A stretch of DNA of 64,000 bases from Gammaproteobacteria bacterium (GTDB lineage Bacteria; Pseudomonadota; Gammaproteobacteria; JAIEPX01). Every line of letters starts with the position of its first letter. The stretch's first letter is position 1. The notes beneath the pieces were generated by a model. That model did no database searches. It was not told the origin of the DNA and saw nothing but the letters and a program-made list of their open reading frames with translations. The translations under genes were made by a program, and so were the position numbers. Shown here in pieces: positions 25,043 to 33,620 of the stretch. Where the stretch lies: NCBI GenBank assembly GCA_019748175.1, contig JAIEPX010000008.1:1-64000 (forward strand), written 5' to 3'.

Positions 25043-26086
25043 ATGTTCAATTATTTGATATGCATTATTGGCTTGCTGTTATCTGGCATCAGTTGTGCCA
25101 ACGTCGGTGTGCAAACACTGGTATTGAACGATAAAACAAGACATCGGCCCATCATCATAAGCATCCTTTACCCTACGAATTCGCCTGTTAAAAAAAACCA
25201 TGATGATAATGCTGTTTGGAAAATTCCGTCTTGTGTTGATATGGCACCGATCTCCTCTGAAAATCAACAATACCCTTTGATTCTATTTTCGCACGGCGAC
25301 GGCGGTAGTCGTGTTGATTCAGCTTGGTTTACGATTGCTTTAGCGGAAAGTGGTTTTATTGTTGCTGCGATAGATCACACTGGTAACACTTGGGATAATT
25401 ATCAGCCGAAAATTGCTCTTGAGCGTTGGCAGCGTCCAAAAGATGTCTCATTTGTTATCAAAGAATTATTACAAAGTCCGACCTTTGCTATGAAAATTGA
25501 TCGAGAGAAAATTGGCTTCGCGGGATATTCTCTGGGTGGATTAACCGGGGTTTGGCTTGCTGGTGGCATAGCAAATTTGTACCAAAAGCCTTCGATAAAA
25601 ACAACCGATATTGTTGAATTGTCAAAAGGTGCCACTCAAAAAATAATCGATCGAATAGACTTTTCTAAAGCAAAAAAATCATATCGTGAGCCACTCGTTA
25701 AAGCAGAATTTATAATGGCTCCAGCTTATGGCTATGCCTTTGATAGCCAAGGGCTAAAGAATATCAATATTCCAATCTACATTATCGCAGGGGAAAAAGA
25801 TCAAATAGTGCCAATAAAAAATAATGCTCAAAAATTTGCTCATAACATTTCTAAAACAGTCCTAAAAGTAATACCCAAAGCTAATCATTTTATCTTTATT
25901 AATGAGCCAACAGAATTAGGAAAAAAAACACTAGCGCCAGGTCTCATCTCAGATCCGCCTGGCGTGGATAGACACAGCATACATCGTGAAGTGTATCAAT
26001 CAGCAATTGAGTTTTTTAAAGTTGAATTTGCGCACTGTCTACCACCACCTCATACGATACCTCAACGGGCCATTATGAATGAGTAA
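25043..26086 (+). CDS. Secreted alpha/beta hydrolase (PAF-acetylhydrolase/dienelactone hydrolase-like)
   Basis: 347 residues. Signal peptide MFNYLICIIGLLLSGISCA, possibly a lipoprotein signal (SGISC). The hydrolase core shows the oxyanion segment LILFSHGDGGS, nucleophile elbow GFAGYSLGG (S163), acid in IIAGEKDQIVP (D253) and base in KANHFIF (H282): a complete Ser-Asp-His triad. The layout resembles the family annotated as 'predicted dienelactone hydrolase', related to PAF acetylhydrolase II. Substrate unknown; an exported lipase/esterase is the safest statement. Confidence 0.88.
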   Translation: MFNYLICIIGLLLSGISCANVGVQTLVLNDKTRHRPIIISILYPTNSPVKKNHDDNAVWKIPSCVDMAPISSENQQYPLILFSHGDGGSRVDSAWFTIALAESGFIVAAIDHTGNTWDNYQPKIALERWQRPKDVSFVIKELLQSPTFAMKIDREKIGFAGYSLGGLTGVWLAGGIANLYQKPSIKTTDIVELSKGATQKIIDRIDFSKAKKSYREPLVKAEFIMAPAYGYAFDSQGLKNINIPIYIIAGEKDQIVPIKNNAQKFAHNISKTVLKVIPKANHFIFINEPTELGKKTLAPGLISDPPGVDRHSIHREVYQSAIEFFKVEFAHCLPPPHTIPQRAIMNE

Positions 26087-26102
26087 TTGGTGTAAGCAAG
26101 GC

Positions 26103-26122
26103 TTAGGGTCAGGTACTAATAT
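26103..26122 (+). repeat. Family B half-site
   Basis: TTAGGGTCAGGTACTAATAT: a lone, degenerate half of the REP-like palindrome, without its inverse. Confidence 0.4.
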
Positions 26123-26185
26123 AGGGCTGGCTTGCATTGAATGCTATGATGTGGAGAATTATAACTCAGACTGAGGAGAGAGCAT

Positions 26186-26920
26186 ATGATTGTAGGGAGT
26201 TTAATTGCTATCTTTATAGCTACTTGTGTTCTTATTGTCTGGTATTTTACTTTTCATCAAGAAGGTTACCAAGGTTCTCTAGATTTACCTCAGCAGAAGC
26301 TGATTGTTTTTGATTTTGATGGCACATTATGCGATTCGCTTCATACTGCAATCAGAGAATTTAATGCGCTATCTACTCAGTGGAGACTTAATCCGATAAC
26401 TGATGTGAATGAGCTGAGAAATTTATCATCACTGCAAGCATTACGGAGGCATGGTGTAAGTTGGTGGAAACTGCCCATGCTAAAACACAAACTGGTTAAA
26501 GCCATAGTTCCACATATCATCAAAATGAAGCTTCCTATTGGTATGCTCGAAGTCCTATGTGAATTGAAAAAATCTGGATTTAAGCTAGGTATTCTAACGT
26601 CAAATTCTTATGAGAACACACGGCAATTTTTGGAGCATCATCAAATCAGCGTCTTTGAATTCATTTATTTTGGCAGCGCCATTTTTGGTAAAGCACGCCT
26701 TTTAAAAAAGATTAAATTAAAAGCAAAATGTTCTGAAATTTTTTATGTAGGTGATGAAAGTCGTGACATAGATGCAGCAAATAAAATTAATATTCCTTCA
26801 ATCGCCGTGACCTGGGGCTACCACTCGGAGAAGTTGTTGTCTGAACATCAACCGATTTATACAGCTAAATCTCCAGCGGATTTACTTGTGATTTTGGAAA
26901 AAAAATGTTTTGGATCATGA
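26186..26920 (+). CDS. HAD-superfamily phosphatase with N-terminal membrane helix
   Basis: 244 residues. A membrane helix occupies about 2-21 (IVGSLIAIFIATCVLIVWYF). The HAD domain starts LIVFDFDGTLCDS with nucleophile D43 and acid D45; motif II Ser/Thr is in GILTSNS, motif III Lys in FGKARLLKK, and motif IV is YVGDESRDIDAA. The short helical cap and overall order are those of phosphoglycolate-phosphatase-like enzymes (Gph/PpaX). The added membrane anchor is unusual. GAGGAGAG precedes the ATG. Confidence 0.88.
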   Translation: MIVGSLIAIFIATCVLIVWYFTFHQEGYQGSLDLPQQKLIVFDFDGTLCDSLHTAIREFNALSTQWRLNPITDVNELRNLSSLQALRRHGVSWWKLPMLKHKLVKAIVPHIIKMKLPIGMLEVLCELKKSGFKLGILTSNSYENTRQFLEHHQISVFEFIYFGSAIFGKARLLKKIKLKAKCSEIFYVGDESRDIDAANKINIPSIAVTWGYHSEKLLSEHQPIYTAKSPADLLVILEKKCFGS

Positions 26921-26991
26921 AATAAATAAGGTTAGGGTGGGTCTAAGTAAGGCCGCACATCTGAACTTGCCATTCACCAGTACATGAGTGC

Positions 26992-27131
26992 TATAATCTT
27001 GTATTTCTAGGGATAGTATGCCACAATGATCGATTAATGTACTTTCGGTCACGTTTAATCGATTAAAACAAATATCCGCCTAGACCGAATTTGGAGTTTA
27101 TTGCTCCATAGGCTGGTTTAGGAGAAGAGTT
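26992..27131 (+). promoter_or_regulatory. Promoter and long structured leader of rhlE
   Basis: TATAAT at 26992-26997 gives a start about 127 nt before the ATG. The leader has one stem with ATCGATTAA (27031) and TTAATCGAT (27054) arms, and a second TGGAG-TTTATTG-CTCCA just before the AGGAG ribosome site. A long leader is common for cold-induced RNA helicases; regulation by the leader is inference. Confidence 0.5.
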
Positions 27132-28418
27132 ATGCCATTTGATACCCTTGGGTTGGCGCCCGAGTTAGTCCGTGTTGCCGCAGAAAAAGGTTACAAAGTT
27201 TCAACCCCCATTCAGCGTCAAGCAATCCCGCCCATTTTAGCAGGTCGCGATATTCTAGCCGGTGCTCAAACAGGCACTGGAAAAACAGCGGCTTTTGCGT
27301 TCCCAATTTTGCAATTGATGAGCCAAAATGCAGCTGCTATTAAGACACGTAAAATTCGTGTGCTTGTGTTAACACCAACACGCGAATTAGCAGCGCAAGT
27401 TGATGAAAGCTTTAAAACCTACGGTGAATATTTACCTTTTAAATCGTTTGTAGTTTTCGGTGGAGTGAGTATTAATGTGCAAATGGAAAAATTGCGCAAA
27501 GGTTGCGATATTTTAGTCGCTACACCCGGACGATTATTAGATCATGTAGAGCGTCGTACGGTCGATTTATCGAATGTTGAAATTTTAGTGTTAGATGAAG
27601 CTGATCGCATGTTAGATATGGGATTTATTCGTGATATTCGTAAGATTATTTCGATACTGCCCAAGCAGCGACAAAACCTCATGTTTTCAGCAACATATTC
27701 AACTGATATTAAAGCGCTCGCAGACAGTATGCTTAAATCGCCGGTCACTGTTGAAGTTGCGCAGCGCAATTCAACGGCGGAAGGCATTAAACATTTTGTG
27801 CACCCCGTTGACAAGACAGCAAAATCTAAATTGCTGTCTTATTTAATTGGTTCGCGAAATTTGAAGCAAGTACTCGTATTTACTCGCACAAAACATGGTG
27901 CCGATCGTTTAGCGAAACATTTATCGCAAGATGGTCTGAGTTCAGCGGCCATTCATGGTAATAAAACACAAGGTGCACGAACGCGTGCCTTAGCAGAATT
28001 TAAAGAAAATAAAGTGCGTGTATTAGTCGCTACTGATATTGCTGCTCGTGGTCTGGATATCGATCAACTACCCATAGTTGTCAATTTTGATTTACCAATG
28101 GTACCGGAAGACTATGTTCATCGTATCGGCCGTACTGGTCGCGCAGGTAACGAAGGTGAAGCGATTTCACTGGTGAGCCTAGATGAGCATCGCTTACTAA
28201 AAGACATCGAACGTCTTCTCAAACGCGAAATACCGCAATCGGTTATTCCTGGATTCGAACCAGATCTTTCCGTCAAATACCAAGCGCCTGTCAATCAGCG
28301 CAATAAAAGACCGTCAGCAAGGCCTAACAGCTTCTCTGACAAGCGCCAAGGCGGGTGGAAAGGCGGTTCTGCTAACAACAGTGCCCGTCGCGGTCGTTCG
28401 GGAAGTCGAGGGAGCTAA
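27132..28418 (+). CDS. rhlE: DEAD-box ATP-dependent RNA helicase RhlE
   Basis: 428 residues. Motifs in order: Q-motif region [12 protein letters not shown] (25-36), AQTGTGKT (45-52), [22 protein letters not shown] (155-158), SAT (186-188), [15 protein letters not shown] and [10 protein letters not shown]. The C-terminal tail is basic, Arg/Gly/Asn-rich ([20 protein letters not shown]), as in RhlE-type helicases. Role: unwinding structured RNA in ribosome assembly and mRNA decay. TAGGAGAAGAG precedes the ATG. Monocistronic, with its own leader and terminator. Confidence 0.96.
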   Translation: MPFDTLGLAPELVRVAAEKGYKVSTPIQRQAIPPILAGRDILAGAQTGTGKTAAFAFPILQLMSQNAAAIKTRKIRVLVLTPTRELAAQVDESFKTYGEYLPFKSFVVFGGVSINVQMEKLRKGCDILVATPGRLLDHVERRTVDLSNVEILVLDEADRMLDMGFIRDIRKIISILPKQRQNLMFSATYSTDIKALADSMLKSPVTVEVAQRNSTAEGIKHFVHPVDKTAKSKLLSYLIGSRNLKQVLVFTRTKHGADRLAKHLSQDGLSSAAIHGNKTQGARTRALAEFKENKVRVLVATDIAARGLDIDQLPIVVNFDLPMVPEDYVHRIGRTGRAGNEGEAISLVSLDEHRLLKDIERLLKREIPQSVIPGFEPDLSVKYQAPVNQRNKRPSARPNSFSDKRQGGWKGGSANNSARRGRSGSRGS

Positions 28419-28420
28419 GT

Positions 28421-28442
28421 GGGCAGGAGCTTGCTCCTTCCC
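28421..28442 (+). terminator. rhlE terminator
   Basis: GGGCAGGAGC-TT-GCTCCTTCCC stem just after the stop codon, then a T-rich run (TTGCTTTTA). Similar G/C blocks with the words GGACTTG...CTC recur at about 11952 and 14428. Confidence 0.75.
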
Positions 28443-28455
28443 TTGCTTTTACCTC

Positions 28456-28663
28456 TGATCTGCTAGAGCTACGCCCCCATTTCCCTACGCTACCGACCTA
28501 AAAGTGCAAAATCAGCTTAACAATCCACTGGATGCAACAGCCACTGTGTTCGCTGCTGATCCAGGCAACGGGTATTACTAGCGGAAATGCTAAACTCTAT
28601 GTGGGCAATAAGCAGGATACTGGGCTACATCAGGCTGAAGTTCGAGCCTATAATATTCAATAG
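28456..28663 (+). pseudogene. Frameshifted gene remnant
   Basis: One frame reads DLKVQNQLNNPLDATATVFA-ADPGNG then stops at 28579; the neighbouring frame carries on ITSGNAKLYVGNKQDTGLHQ-AEVRAYNIQ to TAG 28661-28663, and a strong terminator follows 9 nt later. This fits the tail of an exported beta-rich protein that lost its 5' part and suffered a frameshift. Confidence 0.4.
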
Positions 28664-28671
28664 ACGAAGTT

Positions 28672-28703
28672 AAAAAAAGAGAGGGATTTGCCCTCTCTTT
28701 TTT
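28672..28703 (+). terminator. Intrinsic terminator
   Basis: AAAGAGAGGG-ATTTG-CCCTCTCTTT stem followed by Ts: a textbook terminator. It follows a gene remnant rather than an intact gene. Confidence 0.85.
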
Positions 28704-28782
28704 ATGAAGGACAAGCATTGATAAATGCCCCCCCACCATGATAATATTTACACTGATATATATTAATATACCGGAACTAATC

Positions 28783-29196
28783 ATGAAAAAATTATTTACG
28801 ATATCTGTTTTGACCTGCTTAATGTTGATTTCAGGATTAACTTTCGCCTCAAAAAATTCTTCAAGAATATACAGACCAAAATCATGCCCCATAATCAGGG
28901 AAATTCAACAAGCTGATATCATTAACTTGAGTGACACGGGTCTCTATTTTGCAATGTTCGTAACCACAGTTCCTGGTGAACAGAGATGGGCTCTCCTTAT
29001 TAATAATAATGAACCTGCCAATCCTGAAGATTTTTTATCCCAAGCAAAGCTTGCCATCAGCACTATAAGCGCTAATCCCGTGCAAGAGAAAAGTGAGCGA
29101 GAGATCACTTGTACTTATCCGACCCCACTCTTAAGTAAAAGCAGGAAGCCACTTAGTATATTCATTCTTCCTTTTAATGCTTTTATTGTAGGTTAA
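28783..29196 (+). CDS. Small exported hypothetical protein
   Basis: 137 residues from the ATG at 28783, chosen because it begins a signal peptide (MKKLFTISVLTCLMLISGLT then FAS); the frame extends 15 codons further up without a ribosome site. The mature part has two Cys (PKSCPI and REITCTY). The 3' end overlaps the convergent kinase-like gene by 4 bp. No family recognised. Confidence 0.65.
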   Translation: MKKLFTISVLTCLMLISGLTFASKNSSRIYRPKSCPIIREIQQADIINLSDTGLYFAMFVTTVPGEQRWALLINNNEPANPEDFLSQAKLAISTISANPVQEKSEREITCTYPTPLLSKSRKPLSIFILPFNAFIVG

Positions 29197-29864
29197 CGTG
29201 GATTGATTTGCTCTTTCTTCTTTCCAGCTAGTGCATCACGTATTTTTATTTCCATTGTATTGGGCATATTTGATGATAAAAAATAGTGTTTAAGAAAATC
29301 ATCAAATCCAAATTGCTGATAAATCGGTACGTCTCTTTTCAAGCTAAACATAAATTTTAAATTGGCTATACGTTCTTTCAGATTCAAGGGACGGGCTTTG
29401 TGAATGATGGATTCAATGTCAATAAGAGCTAGATTGTTCCCTACGCTTATTATATTCCCTAAATGCAAATCACCAAACTTAAGTCCCGCAGCATGGAGTC
29501 GTGAAATTAAGCCAGGTAACATTGATAATTTTGTAAAATCTTTACGACATGCAAGATCATAGAGTGAATATCCTGTTATGAATTTATATACGATAATATT
29601 ACATTTTAGTGCTGGATAATGATACACAGCTACAATTTCAGGGCCGAGAATCTCGAGTGCTCTTAAAATTTCAGCATTCTCTACGAATCGCCTCGTCTCA
29701 GTTAATATTTTTTTAGGTAACGAAAAGCGGGGCTTGTAGATGAATTTGATAACATCATTATTTGGGGTAAGTAGTATATCTAAGCGACGTTTATCCCTTT
29801 TTATCAAACGCGCGCCATCAACAAGACAACAATAATCTTGGGTTGATAAGACTCTTCTATCCAT
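29193..29864 (-). CDS. Kdo/WaaP-like lipopolysaccharide kinase
   Basis: 223 residues with protein-kinase-fold landmarks of the LPS kinase group: a Lys-bearing N lobe (VIKFIYKPRF), then LHAAGLKFGDLHLGNII (catalytic D-L-H-x-x-N) and LALIDIESI (D-x-E replacing DFG). KdkA/WaaP enzymes phosphorylate inner-core Kdo or heptose on the cytoplasmic face of the inner membrane. No lps genes are near. It is divergent from the second kinase-like gene at 29930 across 65 bp. Confidence 0.75.
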   Translation of the reverse strand: MDRRVLSTQDYCCLVDGARLIKRDKRRLDILLTPNNDVIKFIYKPRFSLPKKILTETRRFVENAEILRALEILGPEIVAVYHYPALKCNIIVYKFITGYSLYDLACRKDFTKLSMLPGLISRLHAAGLKFGDLHLGNIISVGNNLALIDIESIIHKARPLNLKERIANLKFMFSLKRDVPIYQQFGFDDFLKHYFLSSNMPNTMEIKIRDALAGKKKEQINPR

Positions 29865-29929
29865 AGTTGAATTCTTTAACCACTTAAACTAATATCATCC
29901 TATCATTGGACTAAAATGGAAGCAAGCCA

Positions 29930-30685
29930 ATGTTGAATACAAACTTTGAATACTTCACGCGAAAAACTAATCGTAGAGTGATCTACTATTACAGTCCCTA
30001 TGATACATTAATAAATACTTTTCTAGATATAGACAATATAATAACCACCAAAACAGTGTCTATATTAAGGGAAAACGTAAAGCATAATAAATCAGCATTT
30101 CTTGTTAATCTTGATTCGCATCAATTTATTATTGAGCGTCATAGAATTAATAGCATAGGGAAGCGCTTGAAACGCGCGATAAAAAACCCTACAAAAAAAC
30201 TTTTGGAGAATGCTAGCATGCTATTAAAGCATGAAATTCCAATAGTTGAACCTATTGCATTAATACAGCATTACTCGTTAGGGTTTCCGAAAAAAGAATT
30301 TTTAGTCAATAAATATTATAAAGGAATGATTGGATGTGATTATTTTTCTAGTGAGTCTCCCATGAAGTCACATTGGGAATCTGCTATGAATGCAATATTA
30401 AATTTATCACTAAAATTAAAGGCTGCGAAATTTACCCATGATTATTTCCGTAGCCAAAATATTTTAATGGTTGATCACAAACCACTATTGGTAGATATTC
30501 AAAATATAAATAAATTTAATGGTGATGAAAGAGCCTTTGAGATCGAGCATGGTTTTGACATTGACTATTTTTATCGCTATCTAAGGTTCAGCCCTGACGC
30601 ACAAAAGTTATTCGGTGAGGTTTTTGGATTAAATAAACCCAATTTTCACTTTTCCACACAAACTCCCGGAGCATCTTTTTTATAA
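29930..30685 (+). CDS. Second Kdo/WaaP-like kinase
   Basis: 251 residues. Kinase-like: SAFLVNLDSHQFIIERHRIN in the N lobe, AAKFTHDYFRSQNILMVDH (H-D-x-x-x-x-N catalytic loop) and LLVDIQNI (D-I-Q metal site). It differs enough from the gene at 29193 that recent duplication is unlikely. Weak Shine-Dalgarno. The last 40 nt overlap the antisense chaB relic. Confidence 0.7.
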   Translation: MLNTNFEYFTRKTNRRVIYYYSPYDTLINTFLDIDNIITTKTVSILRENVKHNKSAFLVNLDSHQFIIERHRINSIGKRLKRAIKNPTKKLLENASMLLKHEIPIVEPIALIQHYSLGFPKKEFLVNKYYKGMIGCDYFSSESPMKSHWESAMNAILNLSLKLKAAKFTHDYFRSQNILMVDHKPLLVDIQNINKFNGDERAFEIEHGFDIDYFYRYLRFSPDAQKLFGEVFGLNKPNFHFSTQTPGASFL

Positions 30686-30872
30686 ACCTTTTCTACCCCT
30701 GCCCAAGCTACTTTTTGTGCCACTGCTTCAAGGCTATTATTTCTCTGCCTTTTTTGGGGGTGTCATATTGTTTTAGAGCATTATTATAAGCGTTCATAAA
30801 AATCGATCGTGCTTGTATTGGTAATATTTTTTGCAAATTAGCTGGAAGGTCACTAACGCTTTGGTAAGGCAT
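30646..30872 (-). pseudogene. chaB: ChaB-family gene, frameshifted in a homopolymer
   Basis: Minus strand from ATG 30872: MPYQSVSDLPANLQKILPIQ..AYNNALKQYDTPKK, the ChaB signature (MPY..DLP....LP..A...F..A.N.A...Y). The frame then diverges, but adding one A to the A6 tract (T6 at 30750-30755) restores RQRNNSLEAVAQKVAWAGVE-KVYKKDAPGVCVEK and stop at 30648-30646, the expected C-terminal half. Thus one base was lost in a CCCCCAAAAAA run. ChaB is a small protein first linked to cation transport regulation; role unsettled. May be a real mutation, a sequencing error, or corrected by slippage. Confidence 0.75.
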
Positions 30873-31091
30873 GATTGACCCTTTCAGTGAGTGGATAGTT
30901 ATAATTCTAGCATAATTCTTAGAAATTATAAATTTCTACCATGATCCGAATTTGATTATCTTTTGTGGGTTAGTTCAACATTTTAAGATCCGAATTATAT
31001 AATGAAATTAACGGAAATAAAAAACCGATTGAAAATTTTTGTTAATTGTGTTATATTAAAGGTGTTAGTAACCTTAAAGGAGGAAGGTGTT

Positions 31092-31535
31092 ATGAAAATT
31101 CAATTGCCTATCATTACTTCTTTTTCTTTGGTTTTATTAGCAAGTTGTCCTGTGTATGCAGTTCATGGGAAAGTGAATGATTTAACAAGAGATAAACTGA
31201 ATTCTGTTCATATTATTAATAATACCAATGATGATGTAGTTTATAGAATGCTTTCATCGTCAGCGGCTAATATGTATTATGGTGTTGAACATCGAGGTTC
31301 TTCAAAATATCATGCAAAACCAGGCGATTCTCACACGACATTTGAAATTGGAACCTGCGAACGCTTTAATCATTTAACTGGTATTTGTGTCAAATTTGAT
31401 CTTAAGGAACTGAAAAACTGTGTGAATAATGTATATTATAATGCAAATAAAATAGATTCAATAATAATTAATTCTGTATCATTTTGCACGGTTAAGTGCA
31501 ATGATGGTACATCAACGTCTTGTGTTGCTGATTAA
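31092..31535 (+). CDS. Exported cysteine-rich hypothetical protein
   Basis: 147 residues from the ATG at 31092, which follows a very strong AAAGGAGGAAGG site; the 30 codons before it are leader. Signal peptide MKIQLPIITSFSLVLLASCP then VYA. The mature part has five Cys, four of them in the last 45 residues (NCVN...FCTVKC...SC). Probably a small disulfide-stabilised secreted protein. Family unknown. Expression is likely high given the ribosome site. Confidence 0.75.
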   Translation: MKIQLPIITSFSLVLLASCPVYAVHGKVNDLTRDKLNSVHIINNTNDDVVYRMLSSSAANMYYGVEHRGSSKYHAKPGDSHTTFEIGTCERFNHLTGICVKFDLKELKNCVNNVYYNANKIDSIIINSVSFCTVKCNDGTSTSCVAD

Positions 31536-31583
31536 ATTAGTTGTCAGACTAATATCTTAACTAGCGTACACATGATGTTTCTT

Positions 31584-31613
31584 CAGGAAGTCTCGCTAAC
31601 GCGGGGCTTCCTG
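31584..31613 (+). terminator. Hairpin after the cysteine-rich exported gene
   Basis: CAGGAAGTCTCGC-TAAC-GCGGGGCTTCCTG gives a 13-bp stem (two G-U pairs on the RNA) with a 4-nt loop. The downstream T content is modest. Confidence 0.65.
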
Positions 31614-31653
31614 AGTTCTTGATACTAATTAAGTGTAAACAGGGAGATTCAGC

Positions 31654-31866
31654 ATGAGCATTTTAACGATTCTGGGGATTGTCTTCATCGCGGTGGGTGC
31701 ATTAATTGTCTTTTATCATGGTTTTAGCTATAAGAAAAATGAAAAAATTGCGCAAGTAGGTGATGTGAATGTAAAGCTACCCAAACCAATTTATTTTTCA
31801 CCTACTGCGGGCTGGGTGCTGATAGGGTTAGGTATGCTTTTATTGATTCTTCGAGGGATGTTCTAA
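31654..31866 (+). CDS. Small two-helix membrane protein (DUF3185-like)
   Basis: 70 residues: helix one ILTILGIVFIAVGALIVFYH, the motif GFSYKKNEKIAQVG, then helix two GWVLIGLGMLLLILRG. The GFSY-K-x-E-K sequence between two helices is what I associate with DUF3185 proteins. CAGGGAG precedes the ATG. The 3' end overlaps yhbY by 4 bp, tail to tail. Confidence 0.75.
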   Translation: MSILTILGIVFIAVGALIVFYHGFSYKKNEKIAQVGDVNVKLPKPIYFSPTAGWVLIGLGMLLLILRGMF

Positions 31867-32132
31867 CGACTAGTTGAGCGTCGATATATGATAATAATAT
31901 GGCCAATTGAGCCTATAAGATCAGCTCGGTGATGCTCGATTATCGCTGCAGTGATCGCTTTACGCTCTTGGCGATCTTCAGCGTTTACACGAATTTTTAT
32001 TAGCTCATGATCAGTGAGCGCACGATCAATTTCGTTGTGAACGCCGGGGGTTAGTCCCTCGCCCCCGATAATGATTACCGGCTTCAGATGATGAGCTTTG
32101 CCTTTCAATTCTTGCTTAAAACTTGGATTCAT
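31863..32132 (-). CDS. yhbY: Ribosome assembly RNA-binding protein YhbY
   Basis: 89 residues from the ATG at 32132 (an ATG 14 codons upstream lacks support). CRM-domain features: LKGKAHHLKPVIIIGGEGLT with the GxxG loop near its end, HELIKIRVNAEDRQERK and IGHIIIIYRR. YhbY binds pre-50S particles. It usually sits beside ftsJ/ftsH and greA; here it is alone. Confidence 0.93.
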   Translation of the reverse strand: MNPSFKQELKGKAHHLKPVIIIGGEGLTPGVHNEIDRALTDHELIKIRVNAEDRQERKAITAAIIEHHRADLIGSIGHIIIIYRRSTSR

Positions 32133-32212
32133 GATCGTTTCTCTATTCTCTTGATGATTGCTGTAGTGTAGCAAGAAGGAAGGGATAGGTCCATTCTTTG
32201 TTGATTTTTACT

Positions 32213-32233
32213 GTTTAGAGTGGTACTCTAAAC
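32213..32233. promoter_or_regulatory. Palindrome between yhbY and brnQ
   Basis: GTTTAGAG-TGGTA-CTCTAAAC: perfect 8-bp arms in the divergent intergenic region. Could be an operator for either gene. Confidence 0.4.
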
Positions 32234-32380
32234 CATAAAATAGTTTTGGAATAGTAATGAATATAGCGAGTTTTATTCTTATTTCGTCTTCAGTTAGTCC
32301 CAATGTGGCTTCGGCCCTAAATATTATCTTCTCAATCTTTTAAGTTCAAATTTAATAGCAGAATTTATTTGGGGACACTT

Positions 32381-33535
32381 ATGCCACAGTATCGATTGGT
32401 TTTAATCTATGGTTTTGCTCTATTTGCAATGTTCTTTGGATCTGGAAATTTAGTTTTTCCGATTCAAATTGGCGCTTCAACGGGATCACATTGGCTTCTA
32501 GGTTTTATGGGTTTGCTTGTTACAGGTATATTGCTCCCTTTTTGTGGACTTTTTGTTGTAAAATTGCACAGAGGCAATTATATCAGTTTTTTTTCTGAAG
32601 CTGGGGTTCTGGCTAAGATAGTTTTACCCTTATTTACTTTGTCGTTGCTAGGCTCTTTTGGAGTTGTTCCTCGGTGTATCACAGTTGCGCATGGCGGGGT
32701 GAGCACTATTTTCCCACAATTATCAACCATCCTATTCAGTTTTTTGTTTTGTGCAGTAAGCTATTATTTTTGCCTTAAAGATCAACGTATGATTGGTGCA
32801 CTGGGTAAATGGATGAGTCCAATTCTTTTGATCTCTTTGGTAGTTCTGATTATTTTTGGGGTCATTCATTCCCCGGAATTGCTACCAGCATCGCATAATA
32901 CTGCTTCTAGTGCATTATATGATGGGTTTATTACTGGCTATCAGACTATGGATTTGTTTGCGGCTTTCTTCTTTTCTGCGCTAATCTTCACGCAAATTCA
33001 GAAGATAATGCCTGAAAATAGTAGCCTGCATGAAACAATTAAGTTTGCAATTCTTCCTAGTATTTTAGGCGCCTTTCAGCTTGCGGTAATTTATTTAGGA
33101 TTTGTATATCTCGGCGCTCACTATTCTGATATTACCTCAGGTGTGAAACCAGAATTAATGTTACCAACGATTGCAAAACATGTTATGGGTAATAGTGCAA
33201 CATTGTTTATTAGTATTGCAATGCTATTTTCATGTTTAACAACAGCAGCTGCATTGAATAATATTTATGCGAGATATTTGGTATCTTTATTTAAATTAAC
33301 AGATAATGCATTTCCGTGGATATTATTTGCTACGACTGCGACTTCATTCTTTGTATCGTTGCTCGATTTTAAGGGTATAGCCGCTTTTTTAGCGCCTGCT
33401 TTGGAGCTTTCTTATCCAGGAATCATTGCATTGACGATATTAAGCATAATCACGAGAAAGTGGCGACGTTTAAAAATGATAGTTTTCTATGGGATTTCAA
33501 TTGTTATGGCCACGCTAATGAGTTTTGCATTTTAA
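32381..33535 (+). CDS. brnQ: Branched-chain amino acid:cation symporter (BrnQ/LIVCS)
   Basis: 384 residues from ATG 32381 (GGGG 8 nt upstream; a TTG at 32369 is in frame). About 11-12 membrane helices; the LIVCS opening is clear: YGFALFAMFFGSGNLVFPIQ, then GVVPRCITVAHGG and the GYQTMDLFAAFFFS region. Family role: Na+ or H+ coupled uptake of Leu, Ile and Val, which auxotrophic intracellular bacteria take from the host. Alone in the locus. Confidence 0.93.
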   Translation: MPQYRLVLIYGFALFAMFFGSGNLVFPIQIGASTGSHWLLGFMGLLVTGILLPFCGLFVVKLHRGNYISFFSEAGVLAKIVLPLFTLSLLGSFGVVPRCITVAHGGVSTIFPQLSTILFSFLFCAVSYYFCLKDQRMIGALGKWMSPILLISLVVLIIFGVIHSPELLPASHNTASSALYDGFITGYQTMDLFAAFFFSALIFTQIQKIMPENSSLHETIKFAILPSILGAFQLAVIYLGFVYLGAHYSDITSGVKPELMLPTIAKHVMGNSATLFISIAMLFSCLTTAAALNNIYARYLVSLFKLTDNAFPWILFATTATSFFVSLLDFKGIAAFLAPALELSYPGIIALTILSIITRKWRRLKMIVFYGISIVMATLMSFAF

Positions 33536-33620
33536 ATCATACTCGTTGGAACAGTTTGACTATAAAGTCAAAAATGAAGAACATCAAATGGCTTTCTATG
33601 TTATAGATTTGTAAAATTAG

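Noticed and set aside
27434-27846. Frames inside rhlE on both strands
   Set aside because: Shadows of a well-conserved helicase gene.
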